Assembly (NCBI GenBank): GCA_005405945.1
Contig: BJHW01000001.1
Coordinates: 2,790,001-2,854,000, forward strand
Reading direction: 5' to 3'
Source: Streptomyces violaceusniger
GTDB taxonomy: Bacteria > Actinomycetota > Actinomycetes > Streptomycetales > Streptomycetaceae
DNA length: 64,000 bases
The position numbers were made by a program, and so were the translations under genes. Shown one piece after another: positions 28,419 to 57,332 of this stretch (positions are counted from its first letter, which is position 1; each line of letters opens with the position of its first letter). The notes beneath the pieces are model-generated. The model did not search any database. It saw nothing but the letters and a program-made list of their open reading frames with translations, and was not told the DNA's origin.

Positions 28419-29734
28419 CCGCGGCGCCGAGCACGCGCGGGGACCTCGGCACGGTGGTCGCCGAAGTCACCGCCCGCATCCGCGAGCACATCGCCGACCC
28501 CCAGGTCTTCGCCACCACCCAAGGGCTCGCCCATGGCCCCGCGGGAGCGGCGCTCCTCCTCAGCGAGGCGAGCAGACGCGACACGGCCCTGCGGAAATCC
28601 GTCCACGCACTGCTGGCAGCGGCGGCCACCACCGCCGCCGACCCGGATCTCGGGCTCCTCACCGGCCTCGGCGGCCTCGGCTTCACCGTCAAGCACGCCA
28701 CCCGCTCGCCCCAGGACTACGCCACCCTGCGGACTCGCATCGACGCGGCCCTGCGCAACGGTCTCGCGGAGCTCCTCGACGCGGAGCACCCGCGTATCGA
28801 GGCCGGCGCCCCGGGGGCGCGCCGAGACCGCTTCGACGCCGTCTTCGGCGTGACCGGCATCGGGCGGTACTTCCTCGCCGAACCGTCCGACCCCGCGGCC
28901 GTCCGGGACGTACTGCACCACCTCGTCACCCTCACCGAACCGGTCCGGGACCCCGGCTATGGAGAACTCGGCCGGCTGCCCGGCTGGTTCAGCCCTCCAT
29001 GGCCCGAAGGGATGGGCCGAAACAGCCGGGAATGGGTGCTCGACCTGGGCCTCGCCCATGGCGTCGCCGGGCCGCTGGCGCTGCTGTCACTGTGCTGGAC
29101 GCGCGGGATACGCGTCCCCGACCAGGAGACCGCCATCCGCCGCATCGCCCAGTGGCTCATGAGCTGGCGCCAAGGGGACGAGAACACCGGGCCGTGGTGG
29201 CCCAAAACGGTCTCCGCCGCACAGGAACGGGCCGCCGAACGGCCTGCGCTGAAGCGCGGACCAGGCGCGGGCGGCCGCCCGAGCTGGTGCTACGGCACGC
29301 CGGGAATCGCCCGCGCGCTGCACCTCGCAGGGACCGCGCTGGGGGAGGAGGAGTGGATACGCGGCGCCGCCGACGCGATGAGGGCGGTCTTCACCAGCCC
29401 CGACCGCATGCGGGGAATGGACGACCCCGGTCTGTGCCACGGACTGGCGGGCCTGCTCCAGATCACCGGACGCATGGCCGACGAGCTGGAGGACCCCTCG
29501 CTCGCCGCACGGGCGGACGAACTCGCGGAGCAGCTGTGCGCCCGCTTCACCCCCGGCTCGGCCTTCGGCTTCCCCACCGTGCTGCTCTATGCCGACCGTC
29601 CGCAGCCCCTGGACTCACCGACCTTTCTGGAGGGTGCGGCCGGGGTCGCGCTGGCCCTGCACGAGCGCATCGCTCCGCCGACCGGGGATCATGCCGGCGA
29701 GCTGTCCTGGGACGCGGCCCTGATGCTGTCGTGA
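28415..29734 (+). CDS. lanC: Lanthionine synthetase cyclase LanC
   Basis: A 439-residue cyclase whose ATG overlaps the lanB stop (ATGA). The zinc-binding signature is present: SWCYGTPG with Cys292 and LCHGLAG with Cys341-His342. Glycine-rich repeats typical of the LanC alpha-toroid are visible (GLAHGPAGAALLL, GLLTGLGGLGF, GLAHGVAGPLALL). It catalyses addition of Cys thiols to dehydroalanine or dehydrobutyrine in the LanB-modified precursor. No LanT exporter, LanP protease or immunity gene is seen next to it, so export and leader removal must come from elsewhere. Confidence 0.93.
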   Translation: MTAAPSTRGDLGTVVAEVTARIREHIADPQVFATTQGLAHGPAGAALLLSEASRRDTALRKSVHALLAAAATTAADPDLGLLTGLGGLGFTVKHATRSPQDYATLRTRIDAALRNGLAELLDAEHPRIEAGAPGARRDRFDAVFGVTGIGRYFLAEPSDPAAVRDVLHHLVTLTEPVRDPGYGELGRLPGWFSPPWPEGMGRNSREWVLDLGLAHGVAGPLALLSLCWTRGIRVPDQETAIRRIAQWLMSWRQGDENTGPWWPKTVSAAQERAAERPALKRGPGAGGRPSWCYGTPGIARALHLAGTALGEEEWIRGAADAMRAVFTSPDRMRGMDDPGLCHGLAGLLQITGRMADELEDPSLAARADELAEQLCARFTPGSAFGFPTVLLYADRPQPLDSPTFLEGAAGVALALHERIAPPTGDHAGELSWDAALMLS

Positions 29735-29879
29735 AGGGTTCCACCGAGACGGAGCGAGCGCCCGGCTGAGAGCCGGCCCACGTCGTCGTGGTACGCGCCC
29801 ATGCCCGCCCGCTTCAACTCGACTGCTCCATCGTGTGATTGCCTCTCACACGTGTACGGCAACGCGGCCGATCACCCCG

Positions 29880-30182
29880 ATCGGGTGCGCCGATATCCGT
29901 CGCACACGACGGACGCGGAGTGGAAGACGGTCCGGCCGCTGCTGCCGGTGCCAGCCTGACTCCAGGGGGGCGGGCGGCCCGAGGGCTATTGCCACCGCCA
30001 GATGCCGGACGCGATCCGCTACCTGGTCGCGGGCGGGATCACCAGGCGGGCGATGCCCGCGGACCTCCCCGCTTGGGGCCGGGTCTACGCGTCGCTGGGC
30101 CGGCTGCTTCAACAACCAGCATCTCCACACGGCGATCGGGGACATCCCGCCCCACAAGCACGAGACCAACCACTACGCTTAA
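29880..30182 (+). pseudogene. Joined fragments of IS5- and IS3-type transposases
   Basis: From about 29890 one frame reads RYPSHTTDAEWKTVRPLLPV, then a TGA in place of Trp, then EGYCHRQMPDAIRYLVAGGI and PADLPAWGRVYASLGRL, the N-terminal part of an IS5-family transposase. It passes into FNNQHLHTAIGDIPPHKHET, the C-terminal end typical of IS3-family OrfB. The two pieces meet without spacer, a recombination scar. No open catalytic domain remains. Confidence 0.65.
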
Positions 30183-30300
30183 TACCAGCCCCGACCGGCG
30201 GCTGGAGTCGACGCATACAGCTCCCACCGATCCCGTAGGGGTTCACCAGCGCGCCACAGGCTGGCCTCGGAGCAACGAATGCGAGAAGGATCGACCAGCG

Positions 30301-31284
30301 ATGAACAGCACTGGAGCGGACGCCGATGAATCGCCCGGGGCGTTCTCCCTGGGCTCCGCCCCGGGCGCCCTGCCGAGACGATTCGAGGCCTTCCAGCGCG
30401 AGTGGGAGACGCGGCTCGGCGCCGTCTTCCGGCTGCCGAGCTTGAGCCCGGACACGATCGGAGACTTCCGGGTCAAGGCCCGCGGCGCCAGGGTGCGCGA
30501 CGTGGTGATCGTCGATGTCCACGGCGCGTCGGCCGCCCGGGGAAATGCCATCCTGGGCGACGTTGAGGACCAGTTTCGGATGCAGGTGGTACGGCGCGGC
30601 GCATGGACTGTGGGTGACCCGCGCGCTCGCGACGAGCAGACCGTACCGGCCGGGCAGTTCCTCCTGCGGCACGTCGGGCGGCCGTCGCACTTCGAGTCGG
30701 CGCCGCACACGACGGCGAAGCTCCTCTTCCTGCCCGCTGCGAACCTCACACCATTGCTCGGGAATCGCAGCATCACCGGTTCGGTGGACTCCCCCGAGCT
30801 GCGTCTGCTGGTGGCCCACACGAATACGGTCCACGCGACCATGGCCGACCTCGGCCCGGCCGGTGTGCACGCCGCCTACAGCGCCCTGATCGAGCTGGCC
30901 AAGGCTGTGGCGCGGGGCCGGTTCGACGATGTGGAGCCCCGGCTGGCTCCCTCGCTCGTCCAGGCCGCGAAGGACCTCGTGGACAGCCATCTCACCCATC
31001 CCGAGCTCTCTCCCCCGATGCTGGCACGTGAGCTCAACGTCTCCGCACGCACCTTGCATCGGGCGTTCGCCACGGTGGGAGAGTCGGTGATGGCCTACAT
31101 CCGCCACCGGCGGCTGGAAGAGGCCCGGCTCGCTCTCACCGCGCCGTCCGGCCGGCTGAGCGTCTCGGAACTCGCCGCCCACTGGCAGTTCGCCGATAGC
31201 AGCCACTTCACTCGGGCCTTCAAGAAACAATACGGCCAAACCCCCACCGAATACGCCCGCTCGATCCGCCCGACCGGAAGCTGA
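30301..31284 (+). CDS. AraC-family transcriptional regulator
   Basis: A 327-residue protein starting at ATG 30301 behind AGAAGGA. The C-terminal third has the two helix-turn-helix units of AraC/XylS regulators: SPPMLARELNVSARTLHRAF and SVSELAAHWQFADSSHFTRA, ending FKKQYGQTPTEYARS. The N-terminal part resembles the ligand-sensing half of AraC proteins that carry an AraC-binding-like domain (RVRDVVIVDVHG, QFRMQVVRRGAW). It lies after the lanthipeptide genes and is flanked by transposase remnants on both sides. It could control the lanthipeptide or NRPS genes or be a passenger. Confidence 0.88.
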   Translation: MNSTGADADESPGAFSLGSAPGALPRRFEAFQREWETRLGAVFRLPSLSPDTIGDFRVKARGARVRDVVIVDVHGASAARGNAILGDVEDQFRMQVVRRGAWTVGDPRARDEQTVPAGQFLLRHVGRPSHFESAPHTTAKLLFLPAANLTPLLGNRSITGSVDSPELRLLVAHTNTVHATMADLGPAGVHAAYSALIELAKAVARGRFDDVEPRLAPSLVQAAKDLVDSHLTHPELSPPMLARELNVSARTLHRAFATVGESVMAYIRHRRLEEARLALTAPSGRLSVSELAAHWQFADSSHFTRAFKKQYGQTPTEYARSIRPTGS

Positions 31285-31402
31285 ACCGACCCCGACAGTC
31301 ATCGGCTGGCCGTCAGTGCGAACCTGATGTGCTTTGGGCACGGATCCGGTCAGGATCCGTCTTCGACGATCACCGGATGGCGGATCATGGTGGGGCGATA
31401 CG

Positions 31403-31600
31403 TCGCGGTGAACTCACCGATCAGGAGGAGGAGTCACTTGCGCCGCTGATACCGCGGGCCGCCACGGGGCAGACCCGTGCAGAGGACCGGCAAGTCGTCA
31501 ACGGCATGGTCTACAAGAATCCGTACCTGGATCTCCTGGCGTGACCTGCCAGAACGCTACGGGCCGTGGCAGACAGGGTTCGGGCAGTGGATCGCGGCGC
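31403..31600 (+). pseudogene. N-terminal remnant of an IS5-type transposase
   Basis: The plus strand reads RGELTDQEEESLAPLIPRAA and DRQVVNGMVYK in one frame. It continues in a shifted frame with IRTWISWRDLPERYGPWQTG, the conserved start of IS5-family transposases. Similarity ends near 31600. The stretch 31600-31803 holds nothing recognisable. Confidence 0.6.
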
Positions 31601-31803
31601 AAGCCGATCTGTTCGGCGCGCCGCCGCAGCGCCGCGGTGGCCCTGAGCGGATTTGCGAGGAAGGGATCGCGGGAACCTGCCGCCTGCCAGACGCCCAGGC
31701 AGGCGGCGGCCGCGAGGAGAAGTACGTCCACTTCGTAGGCGAACTGCGGGGGCAAGCACCTCCTCGTGCCAGACATCACTCGGTACGCCGTCGATTCTGC
31801 CTG

Positions 31804-32598
31804 TCACCGCCATGCCGTCCTCCTCGGGCGCTTGCGTGCGAGTTTGGTGGCGAGACCGGCCACCGTCGGGTCGGCGAAGAACGCCTGGATGCTCAACTCG
31901 GTCTCATGCTCCGCCGCGAGGTGCGCCAGTATGCGCAGGGCCCGCACCGAGTGACCGCTCAGGTGGAAGAAGTCGTCGTGGACGTCGGTCACTGCGGTGC
32001 CGAGGACGGCGCTCCACGCGTCGGCGACCAGCCTCGCCGACGCGGTGCGTAGCTTGCCGCCCGCAGCTGTCCAGGCGGGGCGCGTCGCCGGGACGTCTCC
32101 CGGCCGCGGCGCGACCGGGAGACACGTCAGGGGCATATCCGCTTCGGAGAGTCCCGCGACGAGCAGCGCGAGGTAGTCGGAGACGGCGCGCGGCGCGGCA
32201 CCGTGAACCGGTCGTACACGGCGTTGACGGCCTCCACGGTGTCGCCGTCGATGTCCGTGCCGTCGCCGACCATCGTGTGGAACGGCAGGCCGTGCGGCCC
32301 GTAGACGTCGGTGAGGTACTCGCGGACGGCCGGATCCATCGTCAGCCCGTTGAGGGAGGCGATCTGGTTGAACCATCCGGGAACGCCCGTCGTGGGATGG
32401 CGTACGACGGCGGCGCGCCGCTGACGGGTGCGTAGCCGGTCCCCGGGCAGCCACTCGTGGTCGATGCCCGCGGCGGCGCAGTACGCGTCCACTTCGGCGC
32501 GGTCGCCGGTCCCGAACGCTTCCGGCCACGCCATGCCCACCTCGTGGTGCATGCGGGTCAGCAGCCGGCCGTGGCGCTCGAGTCGAAGGGGCAGGCAT
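31804..32598 (-). pseudogene. SyrP-like hydroxylase fragment joined to an NRPS carrier domain
   Basis: From the IS630 junction the minus strand reads RMHHEVGMAWPEAFGTGDRA, then TRQRRAAVVRHPTTGVPGWF and FHTMVGDGTDIDGD. This is the middle of a TauD/SyrP-type iron/2-oxoglutarate hydroxylase, a family that beta-hydroxylates carrier-bound amino acids. Both its N-terminus and its C-terminal iron-binding part are missing. After a frame change near 32190 it reads YLALLVAGLSEADMPLTCLP, like the end of a condensation domain, and then a carrier protein (VHDDFFHLSGHSVRALRIL; Ser kept, first Gly of GGHS replaced by Ser). The composite looks like a deletion scar of a lost module, cut off from the NRPS by IS630. 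Confidence 0.6.
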
Positions 32599-33468
32599 CC
32601 AGGCCCAGGCTGAGTGAGGCGCTGTTCGAGGTGCTCGAGCAGGAACTGGCCAGGGGGCCGGTAGCGCACGGCTGGCCGGACCAGACCTGGACGCTGGCGC
32701 GGATCAAGACGCTGATCGGGCGCCGGTTCCACAAGAGCATGACGCTGTCGGCCATCGCGCGGATGCTGCACCGGCACGGGTTCAGTCACCAGGTCCCCGC
32801 CCGCCACGCGATCGAGCGCGACGAGGAAGCCGTCACCGGGTGGGTGAAGGAGTCATGGCCCCAGGTGGAAGGTCCGTGGCGGCGCTCGGGGCCTGGCTGT
32901 GCTTCGAAGACGAGGCCGGTTTCTCGATGACGCCGCCCACCGTCCGCACCTGGGCCAGGCGCGGACACACACCGGTGATCCGGGTACGGGGACGCTCCCA
33001 GCGCCGTTTCTCCATCGCTGCTCCGGCTTGTTACAAGCAGGGCGAACGCTCACGCCTGATCTACCGGCCCAAGCGGCACGTCGATCACAAGCGGGGCGGC
33101 AGACGCAGCTTCGCCTGGACCGATTACCGCGACCCGCTCATCGCCGCCCACCAGCAACTCGGCGCACCGATCGTGCTCGTGTGGGACAACCTGAACGTGC
33201 ACAGAGACCGCCGGCTGCGGGAGTTCATCAACACCCACGACTGGATCACCTGCTACTTCCTGCCGTCCTACGCACCCGACCTCAACCCCGTCGAGGGCAT
33301 CTGGTCACTGCTGCGACGCAGCAGCCAGGCCAACACCGCATTCACCGAGCCTGACCACCTCATGAGCGCGCTTCGGCACGGTCTCCGCCAGATCCGGTAC
33401 CGCACCAACCTCATCGACGGATGTCTCGCCGAAACTGGCCTCACCTTGACGACATCACGGCGACAACG

Positions 33469-33475
<7 letters not shown>
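32596..33475 (+). mobile_element. Truncated IS630-family transposase
   Basis: The plus strand carries a helix-turn-helix segment (RRFHKSMTLSAIARMLHRHG). After a one-base frame change near 32870 comes the complete DDE catalytic region: WLCFEDEAGFSMTPP with the first Asp, VLVWDNLNVHRDRRLREF with the second, and SYAPDLNPVEGIWSLL with the Glu. The first roughly 60 residues are missing where it abuts the SyrP fragment. Its stop codon (33473-33475) overlaps the 3' end of the NRPS gene on the other strand, so the insertion may have altered the last residues of the thioesterase. Terminal repeats could not be defined. Confidence 0.8.
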
Positions 33476-52650
<19,175 letters not shown>

Positions 52651-53130
52651 AACAACTCCTTACGGGCGGGAGCATCCGACGAAGGAAGGAGAACGACTGT
52701 GACGGACTTCGGGCAGTCGCGATCCCGACGGCGGTCGGGGTTCCAGGCGCCAACCAAACCGTGCATCCACTCCAACGGGGCGATGCTCCAGGGACACGCC
52801 TGTTCACGGCATCGGTAGGAGCCACAGTTACGGCTCGCCCCCCCGGTTCCCCTGTCGTTCCGTCAGCCAGGTCGGCCACGGACGGCGCTTGTGCCGCCTC
52901 TCGCGGAGTTCACGCGGAAGAGCTCTCGGCAGAAACCCGGGTCGGCCGGAAAGGTCCCGACGATGCCCCGCCGGTGTCCGGCCGTGGGGTGGTGCAGCCG
53001 TAACGGCGGTCGTCACCGATGTCTTAGGCCGCGGGTCACCGAATGATGACACATGGTCCCGGCTCACATGCGCGGGACGCCTTATGACGCCTTACTTCGA
53101 GAAGTACCCTCCTCGATTCGGGAGCGACGC
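52651..53130. promoter_or_regulatory. Divergent promoter region between the NRPS and the amino-acid operon
   Basis: This 480-base gap separates the start of the giant NRPS (AAGGAG at about 52657-52662 on the minus strand) from the plus-strand methyltransferase. I see no gene; notably there is no MbtH-like ORF. It must hold two divergent promoters and probably shared control, but no clear promoter pair stands out. Confidence 0.5.
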
Positions 53131-54117
53131 ATGAACAGGACCGACTCCAGGGAGACCGCCGCCGATCTGGCCTCTGACGCCGCTCTCCTTGAGATCGCCG
53201 AGGGCCTCGGCCTTTCCGCCCTCCTGGACCGGGCCGCGCCCTTCACTCTCCACGAGGTGATGGCCGCTGCCGATGTGCCGGAGTCCGGTGCCACGGCGTT
53301 TCTCGACGCACTGATCTGCGCGGGACTGGTGGAGCGGGGCGAGGACCTGCACCATTTCCGGCCCTGCTCCGACATGGCCGACCGCCGGTACGCGGCCGGC
53401 TACCTCTCCTGGGCGCTCAATGCGAACCGCCCGTACGTCGACAACGCGGCGTTGTTTCTCCGCGATCCCGCGGCGGCAGGCGCGCAGTACCAGCGGGATG
53501 GGCGCCGGGTGGCGGTCTCATCCCGCTGGATCGGGTCGTACGGCTTCTACCCCGGCGTCGTCTCGGAGATCACCAGCCGCAAACCACGGCGGATCGTGGA
53601 TCTCGGCGCGGGGGCCGGCGGCCTGCTGATCCATCTGTTGACCGCCCTGCCGGACAGCACCGGAGTGGCACTGGACCTGAGCGCGGCGGCCTGCGAGGAG
53701 GCCGAACAGGCCGCCCAGCGGGCAGAGGTGGACGATCGTCTCCAGGTGGTGAACCGTTCCATCGAATCACTCGTCGAGGATTGCTCGCCGGTCCAGGACG
53801 CGGACGTCGTGCACGCGGGATTCGTGATGCACGATGTGGTGAGCAGACCCTACGTACTGGACGGCGTCCTGCGCACCTGCCGAGCCTCGATCACGGACGG
53901 GGGGTGTCTTGTCGTCACCGATGCGGTGCCCTACGTCGCCGATCCAAGGGAGCGGGGCTTCAGCGCGCTCTTCACGTACCTGCACTCCAGCTCGATGGAC
54001 GTACGGCTGCCACCCGAGGAGGAATGGCGCGCCGCGTTCCATCGGGCCGGGTTCTCCGACGTGACCAGCACACCGCTGCGGATGCCCGGCAGCCGGATGT
54101 TCGTGGCCGCCGGATAG
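53131..54117 (+). CDS. SAM-dependent C/O-methyltransferase
   Basis: A 328-residue methyltransferase starting at ATG 53131 with GGGAG seven bases upstream. The N-terminal winged-helix/dimerisation part precedes a Rossmann SAM-binding motif (RRIVDLGAGAGGLLIHLLTA, about residues 152-172), with acidic post-motif LDLS and a later GGCLVVTDAVPY. It is the first gene of a plus-strand operon devoted to a 2-oxo acid/amino acid route. That makes a 2-oxo-acid beta-carbon methyltransferase attractive (the MppJ/GlmT/DptI-like role), but sequence alone does not separate this from O-methylation. The next gene starts 18 bases later. Confidence 0.8.
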   Translation: MNRTDSRETAADLASDAALLEIAEGLGLSALLDRAAPFTLHEVMAAADVPESGATAFLDALICAGLVERGEDLHHFRPCSDMADRRYAAGYLSWALNANRPYVDNAALFLRDPAAAGAQYQRDGRRVAVSSRWIGSYGFYPGVVSEITSRKPRRIVDLGAGAGGLLIHLLTALPDSTGVALDLSAAACEEAEQAAQRAEVDDRLQVVNRSIESLVEDCSPVQDADVVHAGFVMHDVVSRPYVLDGVLRTCRASITDGGCLVVTDAVPYVADPRERGFSALFTYLHSSSMDVRLPPEEEWRAAFHRAGFSDVTSTPLRMPGSRMFVAAG

Positions 54118-54135
54118 AACAGGAGCACTGAGAGG

Positions 54136-54924
54136 ATGTCGGCCGAAGACACCGCGGCGAGGGCGAGAGCCCTCTACGAGGCGCGCGCGAAGCGGGTACC
54201 CATCGCGCCGTTCACCGACGCGGACCCCGCTTTGGGCATGGACGACGGGTATGCCGTCCAGCGTGAACTCGTACGCATGCTCGTCGCGGACGGCGACCAC
54301 GTCGTCGGGTACAAGGCGGGCCTCACGTCCGCTCCGATGCAGGACATGTTCGGCGTCGACACGCCGGACTACGGCCCCGTGCTGGCCTCCACCGTGTACG
54401 CCGACGGGACGATCGTGTCGTGCGACTCGTTCATCGCGCCCAAGGTGGAGGCCGAAATCGTCTTCCGCCTCGGCGCGCCCCTCACTGGCCCTGGCATCAC
54501 GCTGGAGCAGGCGCACGGAGCCGTCGCGGAGGTCATGGCGGGGCTGGAGATCGTCGACTCCCGGATCGAGAACTGGCGGATCAAGCTCGCCGACACCATC
54601 GCTGATCTCGCGTCGAACGGTGCCGTCGCCCTGGCCCGGCCCGTCGTCCCCACCGCGGGCTGCGACCCCCGTCTGATCGGCATGGTGTTCTCGCGCAACG
54701 GCGAGATCGTGGCGACCGGCGCCGGCGCCGCGGCCCTGGGAGATCCGGTCACCGTCGTGGCATGGCTGGCGAACGTGCTCGGCGAGCGCGGGGTGTCCCT
54801 GGAAGCCGGACAGTTGATCATGACGGGGGCGCTCCACGCCGCGGTCCCGATGAGTCCCGGGGACACGTTCATCGCCGAGTTCGACCGCTTGGGCTCCATC
54901 ACTCTGCACGTGGACGGCCCCTAG
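54136..54924 (+). CDS. 2-oxopent-4-enoate hydratase-like protein (MhpD family)
   Basis: A 262-residue member of the 2-keto-4-pentenoate hydratase/4-oxalocrotonate decarboxylase family. Family blocks are visible: YAVQRELVRMLVADGDHVVG, YKAGLTSAPMQDMFGVDTP, PKVEAEIVFRLGAPLTGPGI with the metal-binding E-x-E, and GLEIVDSRIENWRIKLADTI. In catabolism these enzymes add water to 2-hydroxypenta-2,4-dienoate, giving 4-hydroxy-2-oxopentanoate. Beside an aldolase and an aldehyde dehydrogenase the reverse, dehydration of a 4-hydroxy-2-oxo acid, is plausible. No ring-cleavage dioxygenase or hydrolase of an aromatic degradation operon is present. Confidence 0.88.
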   Translation: MSAEDTAARARALYEARAKRVPIAPFTDADPALGMDDGYAVQRELVRMLVADGDHVVGYKAGLTSAPMQDMFGVDTPDYGPVLASTVYADGTIVSCDSFIAPKVEAEIVFRLGAPLTGPGITLEQAHGAVAEVMAGLEIVDSRIENWRIKLADTIADLASNGAVALARPVVPTAGCDPRLIGMVFSRNGEIVATGAGAAALGDPVTVVAWLANVLGERGVSLEAGQLIMTGALHAAVPMSPGDTFIAEFDRLGSITLHVDGP

Positions 54925-55001
54925 GCAACCGTCCTTCCGACCGGAACGTCGTACCCGGGCTCGTCAAGGCGGGTCTGCTCACAAGGAAGGGCGGTACAGC
55001 C

Positions 55002-55910
55002 ATGAGCAGTACAGCCAGGGAGAGAAGCGGACGACTATCCGCGGCGGTGCTCGGCGCCGGCCTCATCGGAGTCGACCTGGCGGCCAAGATCATGCGTTCG
55101 CGTTCCCTCGACTGCCGGCTGGTCGTGGCACGCCACGACGACACACCAGGTCTGCGGCACGCGGCCGGGCTCGGGCTGCCGACCGCGACGGGCGGCGTCC
55201 AGTCCCTGGTCGACGCTCCAGACCCGTTCGACGTGGTCTTCGACGCCACCAACGCCGTGTCGCACGCCGAGAACGCGGAGCGGTTGAAGCCCCTCGGAAC
55301 GATGCTCATCGATCTGACGCCGAGCAAGGTAGGGCGAATGGTTGTCCCGACGGTGAACGGGACGGACGCTCTGAACCACGGCGACATCAACATGATCAGT
55401 TGTGGCGGTCAGGCGTCGATACCGATTCTGCACGCGATCGCGCGGCAACACCGGATCGACTACGTCGAGGTGGTGACCACTGCGGCCAGTCCGAGCGTGG
55501 GCCGGTCCACCCGGCTGAATCTCGACGAGTACATCGAGACCACCCAGGACGCGGTCCGTGACTTCACCGGGGTCAAGGACGTCAAGGCGATCCTCAACGT
55601 GAGCCCCGCCAGGCCACCGGCGACCTTCCGGGTTGCCATGTCCGTGCTGGGGGAAGAGCTGACCGCGGAATCGGTGCGCGCGGTCGTGGCGACCGCGACG
55701 GAACCGGTCCGGGCATTCGCCAGTGGCTTCGAGGTCACCGCGTGTGTCGTGGACGACGGGAAGGCCCTCATCGCCATCGAGGTCACCTCATCCGGTGACC
55801 GCATCCCGCGGTACGCGGGCAACCTCGACATCATCAACTCTGCCGCGCTTCACGTCGCCGAACTGTACGCAGCCACCCATCTCTCGACTGCCGACGCGGT
55901 GATGTCGTGA
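55002..55910 (+). CDS. Acylating acetaldehyde dehydrogenase homologue (MhpF/DmpF type)
   Basis: A 302-residue protein starting at ATG 55002 behind AAGGAAGGG. The NAD-binding motif is [18 protein letters not shown], and the catalytic Cys lies in [18 protein letters not shown]. Length and motifs match CoA-acylating acetaldehyde dehydrogenase of meta-cleavage pathways, which forms a channelling complex with the aldolase encoded next. In nikkomycin biosynthesis a homologous pair (SanN/SanM) works anabolically: the dehydrogenase reduces an acyl thioester to an aldehyde. The same reductive role is likely here, perhaps with the acyl group on the ACP encoded at 57007. Confidence 0.9.
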   Translation: MSSTARERSGRLSAAVLGAGLIGVDLAAKIMRSRSLDCRLVVARHDDTPGLRHAAGLGLPTATGGVQSLVDAPDPFDVVFDATNAVSHAENAERLKPLGTMLIDLTPSKVGRMVVPTVNGTDALNHGDINMISCGGQASIPILHAIARQHRIDYVEVVTTAASPSVGRSTRLNLDEYIETTQDAVRDFTGVKDVKAILNVSPARPPATFRVAMSVLGEELTAESVRAVVATATEPVRAFASGFEVTACVVDDGKALIAIEVTSSGDRIPRYAGNLDIINSAALHVAELYAATHLSTADAVMS

Positions 55911-56986
55911 TCCGGACGGCAGATGGGGAGAGCGGCGAGCGGAAACCGGTTCTCGTCCATGATCCGACCCTGCGCGACGGACACCACGCGGTCCGCCACA
56001 ACCTCGGCCCCGACCAACTGCGCAGGTACGCGGCCGCCGCGGACGCCGCGGGTATCCCGGTGGTCGAAGTGGGGCACGGCAACGGCCTGGGCGCGTCCTC
56101 CCTCCAGGCCGGCCAGGCCCGGCTCGACGACGACGAGATGCTGTCCGTCGTGCGGGAGGCTCTGCCGAACAGCAGGATGGGCGTCTTCATGATCCCCGGA
56201 TGGGGCACCGTCCAGGACCTGAAGAAGGCCATCGCCCACGGCGTCGACGTGGTGCGGATCGGCACGCACTGCACCGAGGGGGACCTCGCCGAGCGGCATC
56301 TGGGGTTCCTCCGCGACGCCGGTGTCGAAGCGCACGGCGTTCTCCTGATGAGCCACATGGCCAGTCCCCAGCGGCTGGCGGAGGAGTGCGCCCGGCTTGT
56401 GGAGTACGGGGCGAGCGGAGTGGGGATTCTCGACTCCTCCGGTCACTTCCTCCCGGCGGACGTGGCGGAGCGTATCGGCGCCATCTGCCACACCGTCGGC
56501 GTACCGGTGATGTTCCACGGGCACAACAACCTCGGCATGGCCGTCGCCAACTCAGTCGCCGCGGTCGAGGCGGGGGCGGGCATCGTGGATGCCTGCGCCC
56601 GGGGCTTCGGTGCGGGGGCCGGCAACACCCAGCTCGAGGTCCTGGTACCCGTGCTGGAGCGGATGGGATTCGCCACGGGCATTGATCTGTACGGTCTCCT
56701 GGACGCGGCGGACATCGCCGGACGCGAGCTGATGCCCGCCCCGCCGACCATCGACTCCGTCGGTGTCGTCAGTGGCCTGTCCGGAGTGTTCTCCGGCTTC
56801 AAGAACCGGGTCCTCGACATCTCCCGGCGCGAGGGGATCGACCCGCGCGACGTCTTCTTCGAGCTGGGCGAGCGCCAAGCGGTGGCCGGCCAGGAAGACC
56901 TCATCGTGGACGTTGCACTCGCCTTGCGGGAGGAGGCCCACAGCGGTCGGCCCGCTGGGGAATCGCGCCCTTCCGATCAGGTGTGA
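55907..56986 (+). CDS. 4-hydroxy-2-oxovalerate aldolase homologue (DmpG/SanM type)
   Basis: A 359-residue HMG-CoA-lyase-type TIM-barrel aldolase. The GTG start overlaps the dehydrogenase stop (GTGA), the usual tight coupling of this enzyme pair. Motifs: [17 protein letters not shown] (metal-binding Asp, catalytic His), [18 protein letters not shown] (metal-binding His-x-His), [15 protein letters not shown], and a C-terminal dimerisation part. It would condense an aldehyde with pyruvate or 2-oxobutyrate to a 4-hydroxy-2-oxo acid when running in the biosynthetic direction. The gene ends 20 bases before the ACP gene. Confidence 0.92.
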   Translation: MIRTADGESGERKPVLVHDPTLRDGHHAVRHNLGPDQLRRYAAAADAAGIPVVEVGHGNGLGASSLQAGQARLDDDEMLSVVREALPNSRMGVFMIPGWGTVQDLKKAIAHGVDVVRIGTHCTEGDLAERHLGFLRDAGVEAHGVLLMSHMASPQRLAEECARLVEYGASGVGILDSSGHFLPADVAERIGAICHTVGVPVMFHGHNNLGMAVANSVAAVEAGAGIVDACARGFGAGAGNTQLEVLVPVLERMGFATGIDLYGLLDAADIAGRELMPAPPTIDSVGVVSGLSGVFSGFKNRVLDISRREGIDPRDVFFELGERQAVAGQEDLIVDVALALREEAHSGRPAGESRPSDQV

Positions 56987-57006
56987 CAGCCGAAAGAGGA
57001 ACAGCC

Positions 57007-57264
57007 ATGTACGAGGTACTCAAAGGCATCCTGGTGGACGACCTCCAGATGAGGGAGGAAGACGTCGTGCCGACGGCCGGCCGCGAGGAGGTGGGTCTCG
57101 ACTCCCTCACGGCGGTGGAACTGGCGGACCTGCTGCACAACCGGCTCGGCATCGAGATCCACGACTACGAGTTGATGGACGCCGCCACGGTCGCGGACGT
57201 CGCGCGTCTGGTGGAGGAACGGTTGCCGCGCGCCGAAGTCGAGGCCGCCAAGGGGCACCCCTGA
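57007..57264 (+). CDS. Free-standing acyl carrier protein
   Basis: An 85-residue carrier protein starting at ATG 57007 behind AGAGGA. The phosphopantetheine Ser lies in EEVGLDSLTAVELADLLHNR, and helix III reads VADVARLVEERL. It sits between the aldolase and the aminotransferase and close to the LnmK-like gene. I infer that it carries the acyl group that is loaded by the LnmK-like protein and reduced by the dehydrogenase. Confidence 0.93.
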   Translation: MYEVLKGILVDDLQMREEDVVPTAGREEVGLDSLTAVELADLLHNRLGIEIHDYELMDAATVADVARLVEERLPRAEVEAAKGHP

Positions 57265-57332
57265 GTCTGTCCCGCTACTACCGGATCACCGCCAGATCAC
57301 AACGCACTGGCCTTGCGTGCTTGGGAGCCCCT

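Noticed and set aside
52651..53130. Possible MbtH-like gene near the NRPS start
   Set aside because: No short frame has the MbtH signature; none was seen elsewhere in the window either.
54136..56986. Ordinary aromatic meta-cleavage degradation operon
   Set aside because: There is no extradiol dioxygenase or hydrolase, and the genes continue into an ACP, an aminotransferase and a LnmK-like protein.
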